NCBI RefSeq assembly: GCF_000025885.1
Contig: NC_014011.1
Span: forward strand, 1,798,001-1,862,000
Source: Aminobacterium colombiense DSM 12261
GTDB lineage: Bacteria > Synergistota > Synergistia > Synergistales > Aminobacteriaceae
Direction: 5' to 3'
DNA length: 64,000 nucleotides
This document shows positions 26,578 to 35,029 of this stretch, in pieces. Below the pieces are notes generated by a model. The model saw only the letters and a list, made by a program, of their open reading frames with translations. It was not told the DNA's origin and searched no databases. The translations under genes and the position numbers were made by a program. Each line of letters begins with the position of its first letter. The stretch's first letter is position 1.

Positions 26578-28236
26578 ATGAGACGATTTTCTATTTTGAT
26601 TGGGGTTATTCTTTGTTTGAGCACTGCTGCCTTTGCTTTTGATGCCACCACTTTTAAGGGGCCGAAGGTAGAAGACCTTTATTTAGTTATTGTGCGGGAT
26701 CCTGACGCCCAGCTGCTGGCCCTCGAGAAAGATGAGATTCATATTCTTTCTGACATTGCCCGGCCGGCTGATATAGAAAGGCTATCACAAAATTCTTCTG
26801 TGCTTATGTCCCTGGCCAAGGGGTTTCACGGCTTTTTCTTCGGTTTGAATCTTCGTACTTTCCCTTGGAACCGCCTTGAACTGAGACAGGCCGCCTGGGA
26901 AGCCATCCCCAGGGAGAAGCTTGTCCGCGATCTTTTTGCGGGGTACGCCGAACCCCTTTCAACTTTTTTGCCTCCTGCGTCTCCTTATTTTGAGGATGAC
27001 GTGGTGAAGTATTCCCATAGTTTTGAAAAGGCTAAGGAACGTCTGGGCAACGCCGGCTGGAGCTGGAACAATAAGGGGATTCTTATGGCCCCAGCAGGGG
27101 AAGGCTCAACAGAGAAGATTACTCTTTCGCCCATGAAGCTTCTTTCTCCCACTGCTCAGGTGGCTCCAACAACCGCGGAGATTGCCGAGCGGATTGCCGC
27201 GTCTCTTCGGGGCATTGGCGTTCCCATAGAAGTGGAACCTATGGATTTTTCTGCCATGATCGCCCGCCTCGACGAGAGGAACTTCGATTCTTACGTCATG
27301 GCCTGGCAGATGACCCGTGACCCTGACTCCCTTTTCGCCTTTTACCATTCTTCCATGGATGTAAAGGGCGGCTACAATATTCCCGGCATTGCTGAACCTC
27401 GCCTCGATAAGGTTCTTGCTGAGCTTCGGTGGGCTCCTGACGAAGCATCTGCGCGGCAGGCTGCTTCAGAAAGCCAGAAGCTTCTTGCGGAGCTTGTTCC
27501 CGTGATCCCAATTTATAGCCGCTACTTTATTACGGCAGCATCTTCTTCGTGGAAGGGCTACGTGACCACTCCCTACGCTACAGCGGATAATACGTGGAGT
27601 CTTTTTCAGCTGGAACCAGCCTCCGGTGCTATGAAGCCGCTCCGCTGGGCCCTTTCAGATGAGCCCCGTTCACTCAACCCCCTTGCTGCAGGTTCGGCCT
27701 ATGACTGGAGTGTGCTGGGATTTATCTATGATGCCCTCATTACCGTGGATCCGGAAACTCTTCTGGATTTGCCGTGGATTGCAGAGTCATGGACTATTGA
27801 CACTGCCGATGGGGGAACAAGGCTGACCTTCCATCTGAAGGAAGGGCTCATCTGGCAGGATGGCCGTCCCATTACTGCTGGAGATAGCGCCTACACCATT
27901 CAGTATCTGCGAGAGCACCAGCCGCCCCGCTATTACGATTCTGTTCGGGATGTGGCCTCTGTAGAGACACCTGACGACCTGACCCTTGTGGTTACTATGA
28001 ATTCCACCAGTTACTGGCACCTCCACAACATTGGCGGTCTGCCCATCTTCCCCCGCCATGTTCTTGAGCAGGTAAAGGACTGGCGAAGCTGGAAACCGGC
28101 TGAAACCTGGCTTGACAAAGATAAAAAACTCACCCAGCTCATGGGGTCGGGGCCTTTTATTTTCAGAGAATACCGTCCCGGCGAATATGTGCATCTTACC
28201 CGTAATCCCGCCTTCTGGCTTCTGAACAGCAGGTGA
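26578..28236 (+). CDS. Peptide ABC transporter binding protein (SBP_bac_5), apparently circularly permuted
   Basis: A 552-residue exported protein with a signal peptide cleaved near AFA (residue 20). Residues about 30-350 correspond to the C-terminal part of DppA/OppA proteins: LYLVIVRDPDAQLLALEKDE, FFFGLNLRTFPWNRLELRQA, FDSYVMAWQMTRDPDS and the usual end LVPVIPIYSRYF...SWKGYV. Residues about 360-552 correspond to the N-terminal part: LRWALSDEPRSLNPLA, LTFHLKEGLIWQDGRPITA and finally GSGPFIFREYRPGEY...RNPAFW, which normally sits mid-protein. The two parts together equal one full domain in permuted order. The start at 26578 gives the signal peptide. It leads an ABC operon. Confidence 0.85.
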   Translation: MRRFSILIGVILCLSTAAFAFDATTFKGPKVEDLYLVIVRDPDAQLLALEKDEIHILSDIARPADIERLSQNSSVLMSLAKGFHGFFFGLNLRTFPWNRLELRQAAWEAIPREKLVRDLFAGYAEPLSTFLPPASPYFEDDVVKYSHSFEKAKERLGNAGWSWNNKGILMAPAGEGSTEKITLSPMKLLSPTAQVAPTTAEIAERIAASLRGIGVPIEVEPMDFSAMIARLDERNFDSYVMAWQMTRDPDSLFAFYHSSMDVKGGYNIPGIAEPRLDKVLAELRWAPDEASARQAASESQKLLAELVPVIPIYSRYFITAASSSWKGYVTTPYATADNTWSLFQLEPASGAMKPLRWALSDEPRSLNPLAAGSAYDWSVLGFIYDALITVDPETLLDLPWIAESWTIDTADGGTRLTFHLKEGLIWQDGRPITAGDSAYTIQYLREHQPPRYYDSVRDVASVETPDDLTLVVTMNSTSYWHLHNIGGLPIFPRHVLEQVKDWRSWKPAETWLDKDKKLTQLMGSGPFIFREYRPGEYVHLTRNPAFWLLNSR

Positions 28237-28241
28237 AAGAG

Positions 28242-29216
28242 ATGAAAAATTACTGGTTGCGAAGGGTTGCAGGCTCTTTTCTGGTGCTGCTCGTAGTGCT
28301 CATTTTAAATTTCTTGCTTTTTCGCCTTATGCCGGGAGATCCTGTGGCCTCTATTCTCGATCCACGCTTTTCTCCTGAAGCAAAAGCTGAGTTACAGCGG
28401 CTTTACGGCCTCGACAAGCCTTTAAGCTTTCAGTTTTTGCTCTATATGAAACAGATGGTTACTTTCGAGTTTGGCTATTCCTTTTTAACAGGTCGCCCTG
28501 TATGGGATGAGCTGGCCTCGCGCCTTCCCAATACCGTGGCCCTTCTGGGGAGCGCCCTTTTCCTTTCCGCTCTTCTTGGAACCTGGCTCGGGATCCAGGC
28601 TGCGCTGGAACGGGGCCGCTGGCTCGAGAAGATGGTGCTATGGAGCGGTGCCGTTTCTTTTTCTTTCCCTTCTTTTTTCGTGCAGCTGGTGCTCCTCATG
28701 ACCTTTGCCTACGCTATTCCGGTTTTCCCCTTGCGCGGGAGCATTTCTGTTCCTCCGCCCACGGCCTTCTGGGCCAGGGTTTCTGACTATATGTGGCATC
28801 TCGCCCTTCCTGTAAGCTCTCTGGTTCTTCTCAGTTTTGGCGGATGGGCCCTTTACGTACGAAATCTTATGGTGAGGGTTATGGGTGAGGATTTTATTCT
28901 CATGGGCCGTGCCCGAGGACTTCCACAGAAGCGCATTGTCTGGAATCACGCTTTCCGCACCCTCCTGCCTCCCCTTTTGACAATCCTCCTTCTCTCTTTG
29001 CCCGGAGTTATTTCAGGAGCGGTCATAACGGAAACTGTTTTTTCCCTCCACGGAGTGGGACGTTTTCTGCTCGAAGCGGTGACTGGTCAGGACTACCCTG
29101 CTGCCGGAGCTTCCTTTTACCTTTTAGCCATCATGACGGTGTTCTGCAACCTCGTCGCAGACCTGCTCTACGGCCTGGTCGATCCCCGTGTCCGCTTTGA
29201 AAGGAGGGGGCGCTGA
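28242..29216 (+). CDS. Peptide ABC transporter permease (DppB family)
   Basis: A 324-residue inner-membrane permease. The N-terminal LRRVAGSFLVLLVVLILNFLLFRLMPGDPV and the EAA loop (DFILMGRARGLPQKRIVWNHAFR) are typical of DppB/OppB. Start at 28242 with AGGTGA; it follows the binding protein by 5 bp. Confidence 0.93.
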   Translation: MKNYWLRRVAGSFLVLLVVLILNFLLFRLMPGDPVASILDPRFSPEAKAELQRLYGLDKPLSFQFLLYMKQMVTFEFGYSFLTGRPVWDELASRLPNTVALLGSALFLSALLGTWLGIQAALERGRWLEKMVLWSGAVSFSFPSFFVQLVLLMTFAYAIPVFPLRGSISVPPPTAFWARVSDYMWHLALPVSSLVLLSFGGWALYVRNLMVRVMGEDFILMGRARGLPQKRIVWNHAFRTLLPPLLTILLLSLPGVISGAVITETVFSLHGVGRFLLEAVTGQDYPAAGASFYLLAIMTVFCNLVADLLYGLVDPRVRFERRGR

Positions 29217-30400
29217 TGAGAGGCCTTTTCACTCGATGGAGTTTTATCACTCTCTTGCTCCTTCTGTCCGTCGGTTTTCTTGGGTCTCACTTTTTTACCA
29301 TTTCTCCCAACTTAGAGGTGGCGCCGCCCTTTTCAACGCCCTTATGGCTTAACAGGAACCTTCCTCCCACCATGGCCATAACCCTTTCAGATACGTCGGT
29401 GGAGGCCCATGTGGATTGGGAGTATGAAGCCCCATCCCAGGTTCATCTTTCTGGGAAGGTGACCCTCGCCGCTCCAGCAGCCCTTATCTGGGAAACCCCG
29501 TCAAAAAGAATGATTCTTCAGAAGCTCCCTGGAGGAGCCAGCTTCTTTGACATTGACAGCCGAGACCTCTCCTTTAAACAGATGCTGGGGCTCAGCCCCT
29601 TCACCCAGGTAGCCGGAGCGCTTTTTTCAGAGAAGGGGAAATACTCCCTGAAGCTGGAACCTGCTCAGGCCATAGATGGAACCATCATCCTCCACCTGAA
29701 AGGAGGCCGATGGGGATTTCTGGGAACTGACCAGCGGGGGCGGGATATTTTTGCCCTCTTTATCGCCGGAATCCGGGTTTCTCTTATCGTCGGCATTTCT
29801 GCTACCCTTCTCGCTTCTTTGCTGGGGCTCTTCTTCGGCCTGGCAAGCGGATATAAAGGAGGTTGGGTGGATGGGGCCATTATGCGCGCCGTGGATATTC
29901 TTCTCTCCATTCCCATTCTTCCCATCCTTATGGTGCTTGCCGCTTTCTGGGGCAAGGGATTGTGGCAGCTAGTGCTCATACTTTCACTCTTTTCGTGGAT
30001 GGGAACCGCCAGAACAGTTAGAGCCATGACGTTATCGCTGCGGGACAGCTATTATATTGAAGGGCTGCGCGGCCTTGGCGCACCCACCTTTTATATTCTG
30101 TGGCGCCATCTGCTGCCCGAGACCCTTCCCCTTCTTCTGGCCAATATAGCTCTGGGCGTTCCCGGAGCCATTCTGGCAGAGGCAGGTATCTCTTTTCTCG
30201 GCCTCTCCGACCCCCGCATCATCTCTTGGGGGCGAATGCTTCATGAAGCCCATTCCTTCGGGGCTTTCACCCAGGGGGCGTGGTGGATGCTGATCCCTCC
30301 GGGATTGGGCATTACTCTGCTGTGTCTGATTTTCCTTGACCTCGGCAAGTTTCTGGAGGAACAGGTGGATCCTCAACTGAAGGAGGCTCGTCGGCTATGA
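29216..30400 (+). CDS. Peptide ABC transporter permease (DppC family) with a large extracytoplasmic insert
   Basis: A 394-residue permease, longer than the usual 280-300. After a first helix (residues 8-28) there is about 130 residues of polar, beta-rich sequence, then the standard DppC core from GFLGTDQRGRDIFALF, with the EAA loop RDSYYIEGLRGLGAPTFYILWRHLLPE. The insert should lie outside the membrane and might touch the permuted binding protein (inference). Its ATG overlaps the dppB-like stop (TGATG). Confidence 0.9.
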   Translation: MRGLFTRWSFITLLLLLSVGFLGSHFFTISPNLEVAPPFSTPLWLNRNLPPTMAITLSDTSVEAHVDWEYEAPSQVHLSGKVTLAAPAALIWETPSKRMILQKLPGGASFFDIDSRDLSFKQMLGLSPFTQVAGALFSEKGKYSLKLEPAQAIDGTIILHLKGGRWGFLGTDQRGRDIFALFIAGIRVSLIVGISATLLASLLGLFFGLASGYKGGWVDGAIMRAVDILLSIPILPILMVLAAFWGKGLWQLVLILSLFSWMGTARTVRAMTLSLRDSYYIEGLRGLGAPTFYILWRHLLPETLPLLLANIALGVPGAILAEAGISFLGLSDPRIISWGRMLHEAHSFGAFTQGAWWMLIPPGLGITLLCLIFLDLGKFLEEQVDPQLKEARRL

Positions 30401-31179
30401 TTGAAATCGTTGATCTTTCCATTACCTATAAAACCGAAAGCCACGACGTGTCAGCTGTAAAGAATGCCTTCCTCTCCATACCCCGTGGGAGGATCACTGG
30501 CCTTGTGGGAGAATCAGGGAGCGGAAAAAGTTCGCTGCTTATGGCCATTCCAGGACTCCTCCCTTCAAACACAGAGGTGTCTGGAGCCGTTATTTTCGAC
30601 AATCTCAATCTTATCTCTCTCCGGCCGGAAATGCTCAACGCCATCCGCTGGAAGGATATCGCCCTCATCCCCCAGGGGGCCATGAATTCCTTTACTCCTG
30701 TGCTGACCATTGGGAAGCATATAGAAGAAGTTCTCGCAATCCATCTTGGACTTTCGGGAGAAGCGCGCAGACATCGCTGCCGCTCCCTTCTTGAGGAAGC
30801 TGATCTTGAGTGGTCCCTGGCCAATCGGTACCCTCATGAACTCTCTGGGGGACAGAAGCAGCGTGCCGCCATCGCCACAGCCCTGGCCTGCGACCCAGAC
30901 TTTCTTCTCGCTGATGAACCGACTACCGCACTAGACGTCATTACACAAAAGGAAATTATCCTTACTTTGGAACGATTGGCCCGAGGCAGAAACATGGGCC
31001 TTCTCCTCGTAACCCACGACCTGCCACTGGCCGTCCAGATCTGCGACGCCATCGCCGTGATGCATGAGGGAGAGATCGTGGAAGAGGGGGCCCCCGCTGA
31101 TATTGTCACAAAACCTCGCCACAGACATACGACACAACTCGTGAAAGCATTGCTGGAACTGGAAGGTGAATACGTATGA
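30397..31179 (+). CDS. Peptide ABC transporter ATPase (DppD family)
   Basis: A 260-residue ATPase with Walker A GESGSGKSS, Q-loop LIPQGAMNSF, signature LSGGQKQR, Walker B LLADEPTTALD and the H-loop THD. It is shorter than classical DppD because the C-terminal oligopeptide-transporter extension with its Fe-S cysteines is missing. ATGA overlap couples it to the permease gene. Confidence 0.93.
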   Translation: MIEIVDLSITYKTESHDVSAVKNAFLSIPRGRITGLVGESGSGKSSLLMAIPGLLPSNTEVSGAVIFDNLNLISLRPEMLNAIRWKDIALIPQGAMNSFTPVLTIGKHIEEVLAIHLGLSGEARRHRCRSLLEEADLEWSLANRYPHELSGGQKQRAAIATALACDPDFLLADEPTTALDVITQKEIILTLERLARGRNMGLLLVTHDLPLAVQICDAIAVMHEGEIVEEGAPADIVTKPRHRHTTQLVKALLELEGEYV

Positions 31180-32003
31180 CAAACCCTATAGCAAAGACAG
31201 ATAAGGTTAGCGTCTTCTACCCCTCAAGGGATGGTAAAAATTCGGGACAATGGGCCCTTCGCAACATTTCCCTCTCTCTTCAGCAGGGGGAAAGTCTGGC
31301 TTTGATAGGAGAATCAGGAAGCGGAAAAACTTCACTTCTCAGGGTTCTGCTTGGTCTGATAAGTCCAACTGAAGGAAATGTGGAACTCTTTGGTGAGAAC
31401 ATCGACAAATGTTCCCACTCCCAGCTTATAGAGCTGAGGAGAAGATGCGGCTATGTGCCCCAGGATCCTTACGGAAGCCTGCCGCCCACCCTTACCGTCC
31501 TCGATGCTGTGGCAGAACCCTGGATTATCGTGAATGGGCGAAAATCTCGTCTTGAGGCCTATAGCAAGGCCCGCCGCCTTTTAAAAACCCTCGGCATAGA
31601 AGAGGAGCGCATTCTTCTATCAAGGGTCCGCTCCGGATTATCAGGGGGGCAGCGTCAGCGAGTTTCTATTGCGCGATCTCTGATTCTGGAGCCTGCCCTG
31701 CTGCTGTGCGACGAGCCCACAAGCATGCAGGACGCTTCTACCAGAAGTGAAATTATCCATGTGCTCAATGAAAGGGTGAAAGAGGGGATGGCCATGGTCT
31801 TTGTCACCCATGATCTCTATCTGGCCCGTGGGGCGGCAAAACGAGGCATTGTCCTCCTCGAGGGAGAATGTTGCGAAGAGAACTCTACAGAAGCCCTGCT
31901 CTCCGCACCGAAACATGCCTATACGAGGGCGCTTGTAGCAGCTATTCCTACGCTTTCCGCCATACGTGGAGACTCAGGAAAAACCCTCCGGCAAGGGCAG
32001 TAA
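31176..32003 (+). CDS. Peptide ABC transporter ATPase (DppF family)
   Basis: A 275-residue second ATPase with GESGSGKTS, YVPQDPYGSLPP, LSGGQRQR and LLCDEPTSMQD. Together with the previous gene it completes the two-ATPase peptide transporter. It starts with a 4-bp overlap. Its last 56 bp overlap the 3' end of the convergent MFS gene. Confidence 0.93.
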   Translation: MTNPIAKTDKVSVFYPSRDGKNSGQWALRNISLSLQQGESLALIGESGSGKTSLLRVLLGLISPTEGNVELFGENIDKCSHSQLIELRRRCGYVPQDPYGSLPPTLTVLDAVAEPWIIVNGRKSRLEAYSKARRLLKTLGIEEERILLSRVRSGLSGGQRQRVSIARSLILEPALLLCDEPTSMQDASTRSEIIHVLNERVKEGMAMVFVTHDLYLARGAAKRGIVLLEGECCEENSTEALLSAPKHAYTRALVAAIPTLSAIRGDSGKTLRQGQ

Positions 32004-33171
32004 CCCCGATGAAGGTCATGACATTTCCCAAGCCAAAGAAGCCCCCTCCGTAGCTGATGATAAAAGGGGTAAAAATAAAACCCGATTCCATGAGCAGGGT
32101 GCCGATGGCAATGCCTTTGGGCCTCAGCCGCTCGGGAAAAACATCTGGCATAAGGGCCAGTATCATAGGAAAACCTAAACCCATTCCCAATCCATAGATG
32201 AGTCCCAAAAGGAAAAATGAATGGTTTGAAAAGGCAAAGCGCGTTCCAACCACAACAGCTCCCATTAAGGTGATGGCAAGGGCAGCTCCTGTTCTTCTGT
32301 CGATGAGGTCCATAAATCTCGTGGCAAAAAGCCGCAAGGAAAGAGAAACCCCGGCATTTGCGGCCACAAAGGAGCTGGCAATCAAACCTCGGGAGCGTAT
32401 AAAGGCCGGCATATACTGTAATGTGGAGGTATTGACAAAAGACCAGGTTAAAAGTGTTAAAACAAGAGGCCAGAACCCTTTCACACGAACCATTTCACCC
32501 CAGCTGCCCCATTGCTGTGAAGAAGCCGGAAATACCACCTTTGAATCTTGGTCTGGCGAAAGGCTGTTTTCCTGAGAATCTGATTCAGAATTGACTTTGC
32601 TTTCTTTTGAGAAATTTTTGAGTTTCGGGAGGTTTTTTGAGATCAGGAACGTTGCAGCAGCGACGGCCGGTGCCAGGGCCAGAAAAGCTTGGACACTTAT
32701 GGAGGAAATAAGAAACTCACTTAGAGGCACTATGGAAAGTTGCGGCAGCACATAGGCCACGGCTATCCACGCATAGAGGCTTCCCCTTCGCTCTTCCGGG
32801 ATGCTCAGGGCCTGATACGTGGTCACAGCAAGCATGACAACGCCATAAAAAAGACCCATGAGTCCTCGAGCAACAAGGAGGGCATTAAAGGATCGGAAAA
32901 AGAGAAGAGGCATAGAGCAGCAAAAAAGAAAAACCGATGCGTAGAGAAGGCTTTTTCTCACCCCGAGCCTTTCGTTTAATATGCTGCCTGCCGGACGCAT
33001 AAGCATGGAACCCACACTGAAGATACTCATGAGCCAGCCAGAGAGAGCCAAGGGGATCCCCTGCCGCTGCAAGGCTACAGGATACAAAAAGAACATAGAT
33101 AGATAGGCTTGCCCAAGATAGGTAACGAGCCAGCACAGAAAAAAGGTCCGACGATCATACTCCGATGTCAT
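31948..33171 (-). CDS. Major facilitator superfamily transporter
   Basis: A 407-residue, 12-helix permease. The MFS loop motif appears as GSILNERLGVRKSLLY after helix 2, and MGLFYGVVMLA follows. A charged central loop (ESKVNSESDSQENSLSPDQ) separates the two halves. Substrate unknown. The gene converges on and overlaps the DppF-like gene by 56 bp. Ribosome site GGGAGG. Confidence 0.88.
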   Translation of the reverse strand: MTSEYDRRTFFLCWLVTYLGQAYLSMFFLYPVALQRQGIPLALSGWLMSIFSVGSMLMRPAGSILNERLGVRKSLLYASVFLFCCSMPLLFFRSFNALLVARGLMGLFYGVVMLAVTTYQALSIPEERRGSLYAWIAVAYVLPQLSIVPLSEFLISSISVQAFLALAPAVAAATFLISKNLPKLKNFSKESKVNSESDSQENSLSPDQDSKVVFPASSQQWGSWGEMVRVKGFWPLVLTLLTWSFVNTSTLQYMPAFIRSRGLIASSFVAANAGVSLSLRLFATRFMDLIDRRTGAALAITLMGAVVVGTRFAFSNHSFFLLGLIYGLGMGLGFPMILALMPDVFPERLRPKGIAIGTLLMESGFIFTPFIISYGGGFFGLGNVMTFIGVTALAGGFFLSLHVWRKA

Positions 33172-33203
33172 GCCATGGGCCTCCCTTAAATTACTCTGCT
33201 GAT

Positions 33204-33815
33204 TTAATCGAAAGACGGTTTCTGCTCTAGCTTTCGCAATGCCGCTTCAAGGTGCTTGCACTGCTTGCGATTGACAAATGCCGGGCAGGTACATGCCCGG
33301 TGAAGGATATCCACAGCATAATCTTCAGAACCGTGGGCAATGAAAATGGTGGGTGTGATTCGCTCTAAACGGACAGCATTCAAATCTGCCTTGAGAACTG
33401 CTTTTCCTGAATGCTCATCAATAGCCTTATTCGACAGCAGGTCCGCATTGCTGTTTTCCTTTCTTGGAACCCACTCGAAGGTTGCCTGGCATCCTTTGAG
33501 CAGACTCTGGGCTTCCTCCCAGAGTTCCTTCAAGTGAGGGCTGTTGACCTTCCACTCTTTTTTCATCTGACAAATAACGAGACGGCTATCTCCTCGAATC
33601 ACAATTTTTTTAATTCCTCTAAGCTGTATTTCTCGAAGGAGGAGGAGCAGACCTCCGTACTCAGCTTCGTTATTTGTTTGTGAGCCGAGGTAGGCAAACT
33701 TTTGCCATACCATGTGTCCTTCTTCGTTGTACAGAACAGCTCCAGCCCCGGCTTCACCGGGGTTTCCCCTCGACGCTCCGTCAAAATGACCGCTATACAT
33801 TGTTGTTACCGCCAT
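33204..33815 (-). CDS. RNase HI-like protein fused to a C-terminal SWIM-type zinc finger
   Basis: 203 residues. The first about 140 form an RNase HI domain with the acidic residues in FDGASRGNPG, NNEAEYGGL, RGDSRLV and NSNADLLSN. The tail carries CTCPAFVNRKQCKH, the CxCx(n)CxH pattern of SWIM fingers, which bind nucleic acid or protein. The enzyme should remove RNA from RNA-DNA hybrids, with the finger adding binding specificity (inference). The start overlaps the end of rfbD by 23 bp. Confidence 0.85.
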   Translation of the reverse strand: MAVTTMYSGHFDGASRGNPGEAGAGAVLYNEEGHMVWQKFAYLGSQTNNEAEYGGLLLLLREIQLRGIKKIVIRGDSRLVICQMKKEWKVNSPHLKELWEEAQSLLKGCQATFEWVPRKENSNADLLSNKAIDEHSGKAVLKADLNAVRLERITPTIFIAHGSEDYAVDILHRACTCPAFVNRKQCKHLEAALRKLEQKPSFD

Positions 33816-34668
33816 TTTTCTGCCCTATGGCTTTAAGGAAACGCAGGGTTGAATCTTCCCACCGCGGCATAAAAATGCCGAATTCTTCTAAGGGGAAGGA
33901 GTCAAGAGAGCTCATGGCTGGACGCTGGGCAAGGGTTCTGAATTCATTGCTCTGTGCCTGAACAATGTTCTTTTTCCATCCTATTTCTTTAAGGGCAAAA
34001 GAAGCCCACTCATAACGGCTGCACCGTCCGCTGCACGACAGATGATAGGTTCCCCACGCGCGAAGGGTTAGAAGTTCCATTACACGCTCCGCAAGATCAG
34101 GTGCGTATGTAGGGCTTGAGATCTGATCTGAGACAATTTTTAGCTCATCCTTCTCTCGGCTCCACCGCAGAACCTTTTTGAGAAAGTTCGATTCTTCCCT
34201 TCCTTCTGGCCCGAAGACCCAGCTCACCCGTACGATGAGAAAACGGCGGATGTGATCTTTTACAAATTCTTCTCCCAGAAGTTTTGTCTGTCCATATACA
34301 TTAATAGGATCCGGTTTATCTGCGATGGTCCATGACCGGACGCTTTTTCCGTTAAAAACATAATCAGAACTGAAGGTTACAAGGGGAATCCCCAGTTCTT
34401 CTGCTGCGATGGCCAGGTTCCTTGGGCCAATGGCATTGACCATATAGGCGCCCCGCCAGTTCTGCTCGGCGCTGTCCACATCATTCCACGCCGCGCAATT
34501 TATAACGACATCAGGCTTTTCCTCCTGCATTCGTTTTCGCACTCTTGTGATGTCTGTTATATCAAGCTCCTGGCGGGAATATACAGCGAAAGGCAGATTT
34601 TCCTCTTTTAAAAGCCGCTGGAAGGCAAGGGCTAACTGGCCGCCCCCTCCTGTTATAAAAAACTTCAT
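33793..34668 (-). CDS. rfbD: dTDP-4-dehydrorhamnose reductase
   Basis: A 291-residue extended SDR. It has the NAD(P)H motif FITGGGGQLALAF, TFSSDYVFNG and the catalytic YGQTKLLGE. RfbD makes dTDP-L-rhamnose in the last step of that pathway; rfbA, B and C are not in the window, so it is a detached copy. Start 34668 follows GGAGAGAGG. Confidence 0.9.
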   Translation of the reverse strand: MKFFITGGGGQLALAFQRLLKEENLPFAVYSRQELDITDITRVRKRMQEEKPDVVINCAAWNDVDSAEQNWRGAYMVNAIGPRNLAIAAEELGIPLVTFSSDYVFNGKSVRSWTIADKPDPINVYGQTKLLGEEFVKDHIRRFLIVRVSWVFGPEGREESNFLKKVLRWSREKDELKIVSDQISSPTYAPDLAERVMELLTLRAWGTYHLSCSGRCSRYEWASFALKEIGWKKNIVQAQSNEFRTLAQRPAMSSLDSFPLEEFGIFMPRWEDSTLRFLKAIGQKNGGNNNV

Positions 34669-34732
34669 GCCTCTCTCCTCCCTAGATGTAGTGTTCAACA
34701 TTCTATCATAATGGAAGCATTTTTCTGGAGTG

Positions 34733-34912
34733 TTATTGACCTTTCAAAACAAGAAAACGCTCGTAGAACATGATCGCCATGGCGGCAAAAAGGGCGAGAG
34801 CAGCTGCCACAAAGACCTGGATCATACCTAACTTGAGGGGTGGCGATGGGAATAAGGATAGTGAAGCTAAAAAGAAACTGCAGCTGCTTCTTGTCAGGAA
34901 CGCGGACGGCAT
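34733..34912 (-). CDS. Possible small membrane protein
   Basis: A 59-codon frame ending in a hydrophobic helix (MIQVFVAAALALFAAMAIMFYE) followed by RFLVLKGQ and a stop. The N-terminal part is also fairly hydrophobic. No good ribosome site is present before either possible ATG (34912 or about 34825), so it may be a remnant of a membrane protein rather than a working gene. It fills part of the gap between glyA and rfbD. Confidence 0.3.
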   Translation of the reverse strand: MPSAFLTRSSCSFFLASLSLFPSPPLKLGMIQVFVAAALALFAAMAIMFYERFLVLKGQ

Positions 34913-34950
34913 AAGCTGCCGGAAAGAACGGCGGTCAGTGGAAGGTTCGT

Positions 34951-34982
34951 TAAAAAGAGGGTCGGGAAATCATCCGACCCTC
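34951..34982 (-). terminator. Intrinsic terminator of glyA
   Basis: A perfect 9-bp stem GAGGGTCGG / CCGACCCTC with an 8-nt loop, followed on the minus strand by TTTTTA. It ends the tdh-kbl-glyA transcript 47 bp after the glyA stop. Confidence 0.88.
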
Positions 34983-35029
34983 CATACTTATGGCCTTTTA
35001 AAAGCAAGTAACTTACAACGGCAAGACGC

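Noticed and set aside
26578-28236. Two separate binding proteins wrongly fused by a frameshift
   Set aside because: A single uninterrupted frame joins both halves, and together they make exactly one domain, so permutation explains it better than fusion of two genes.
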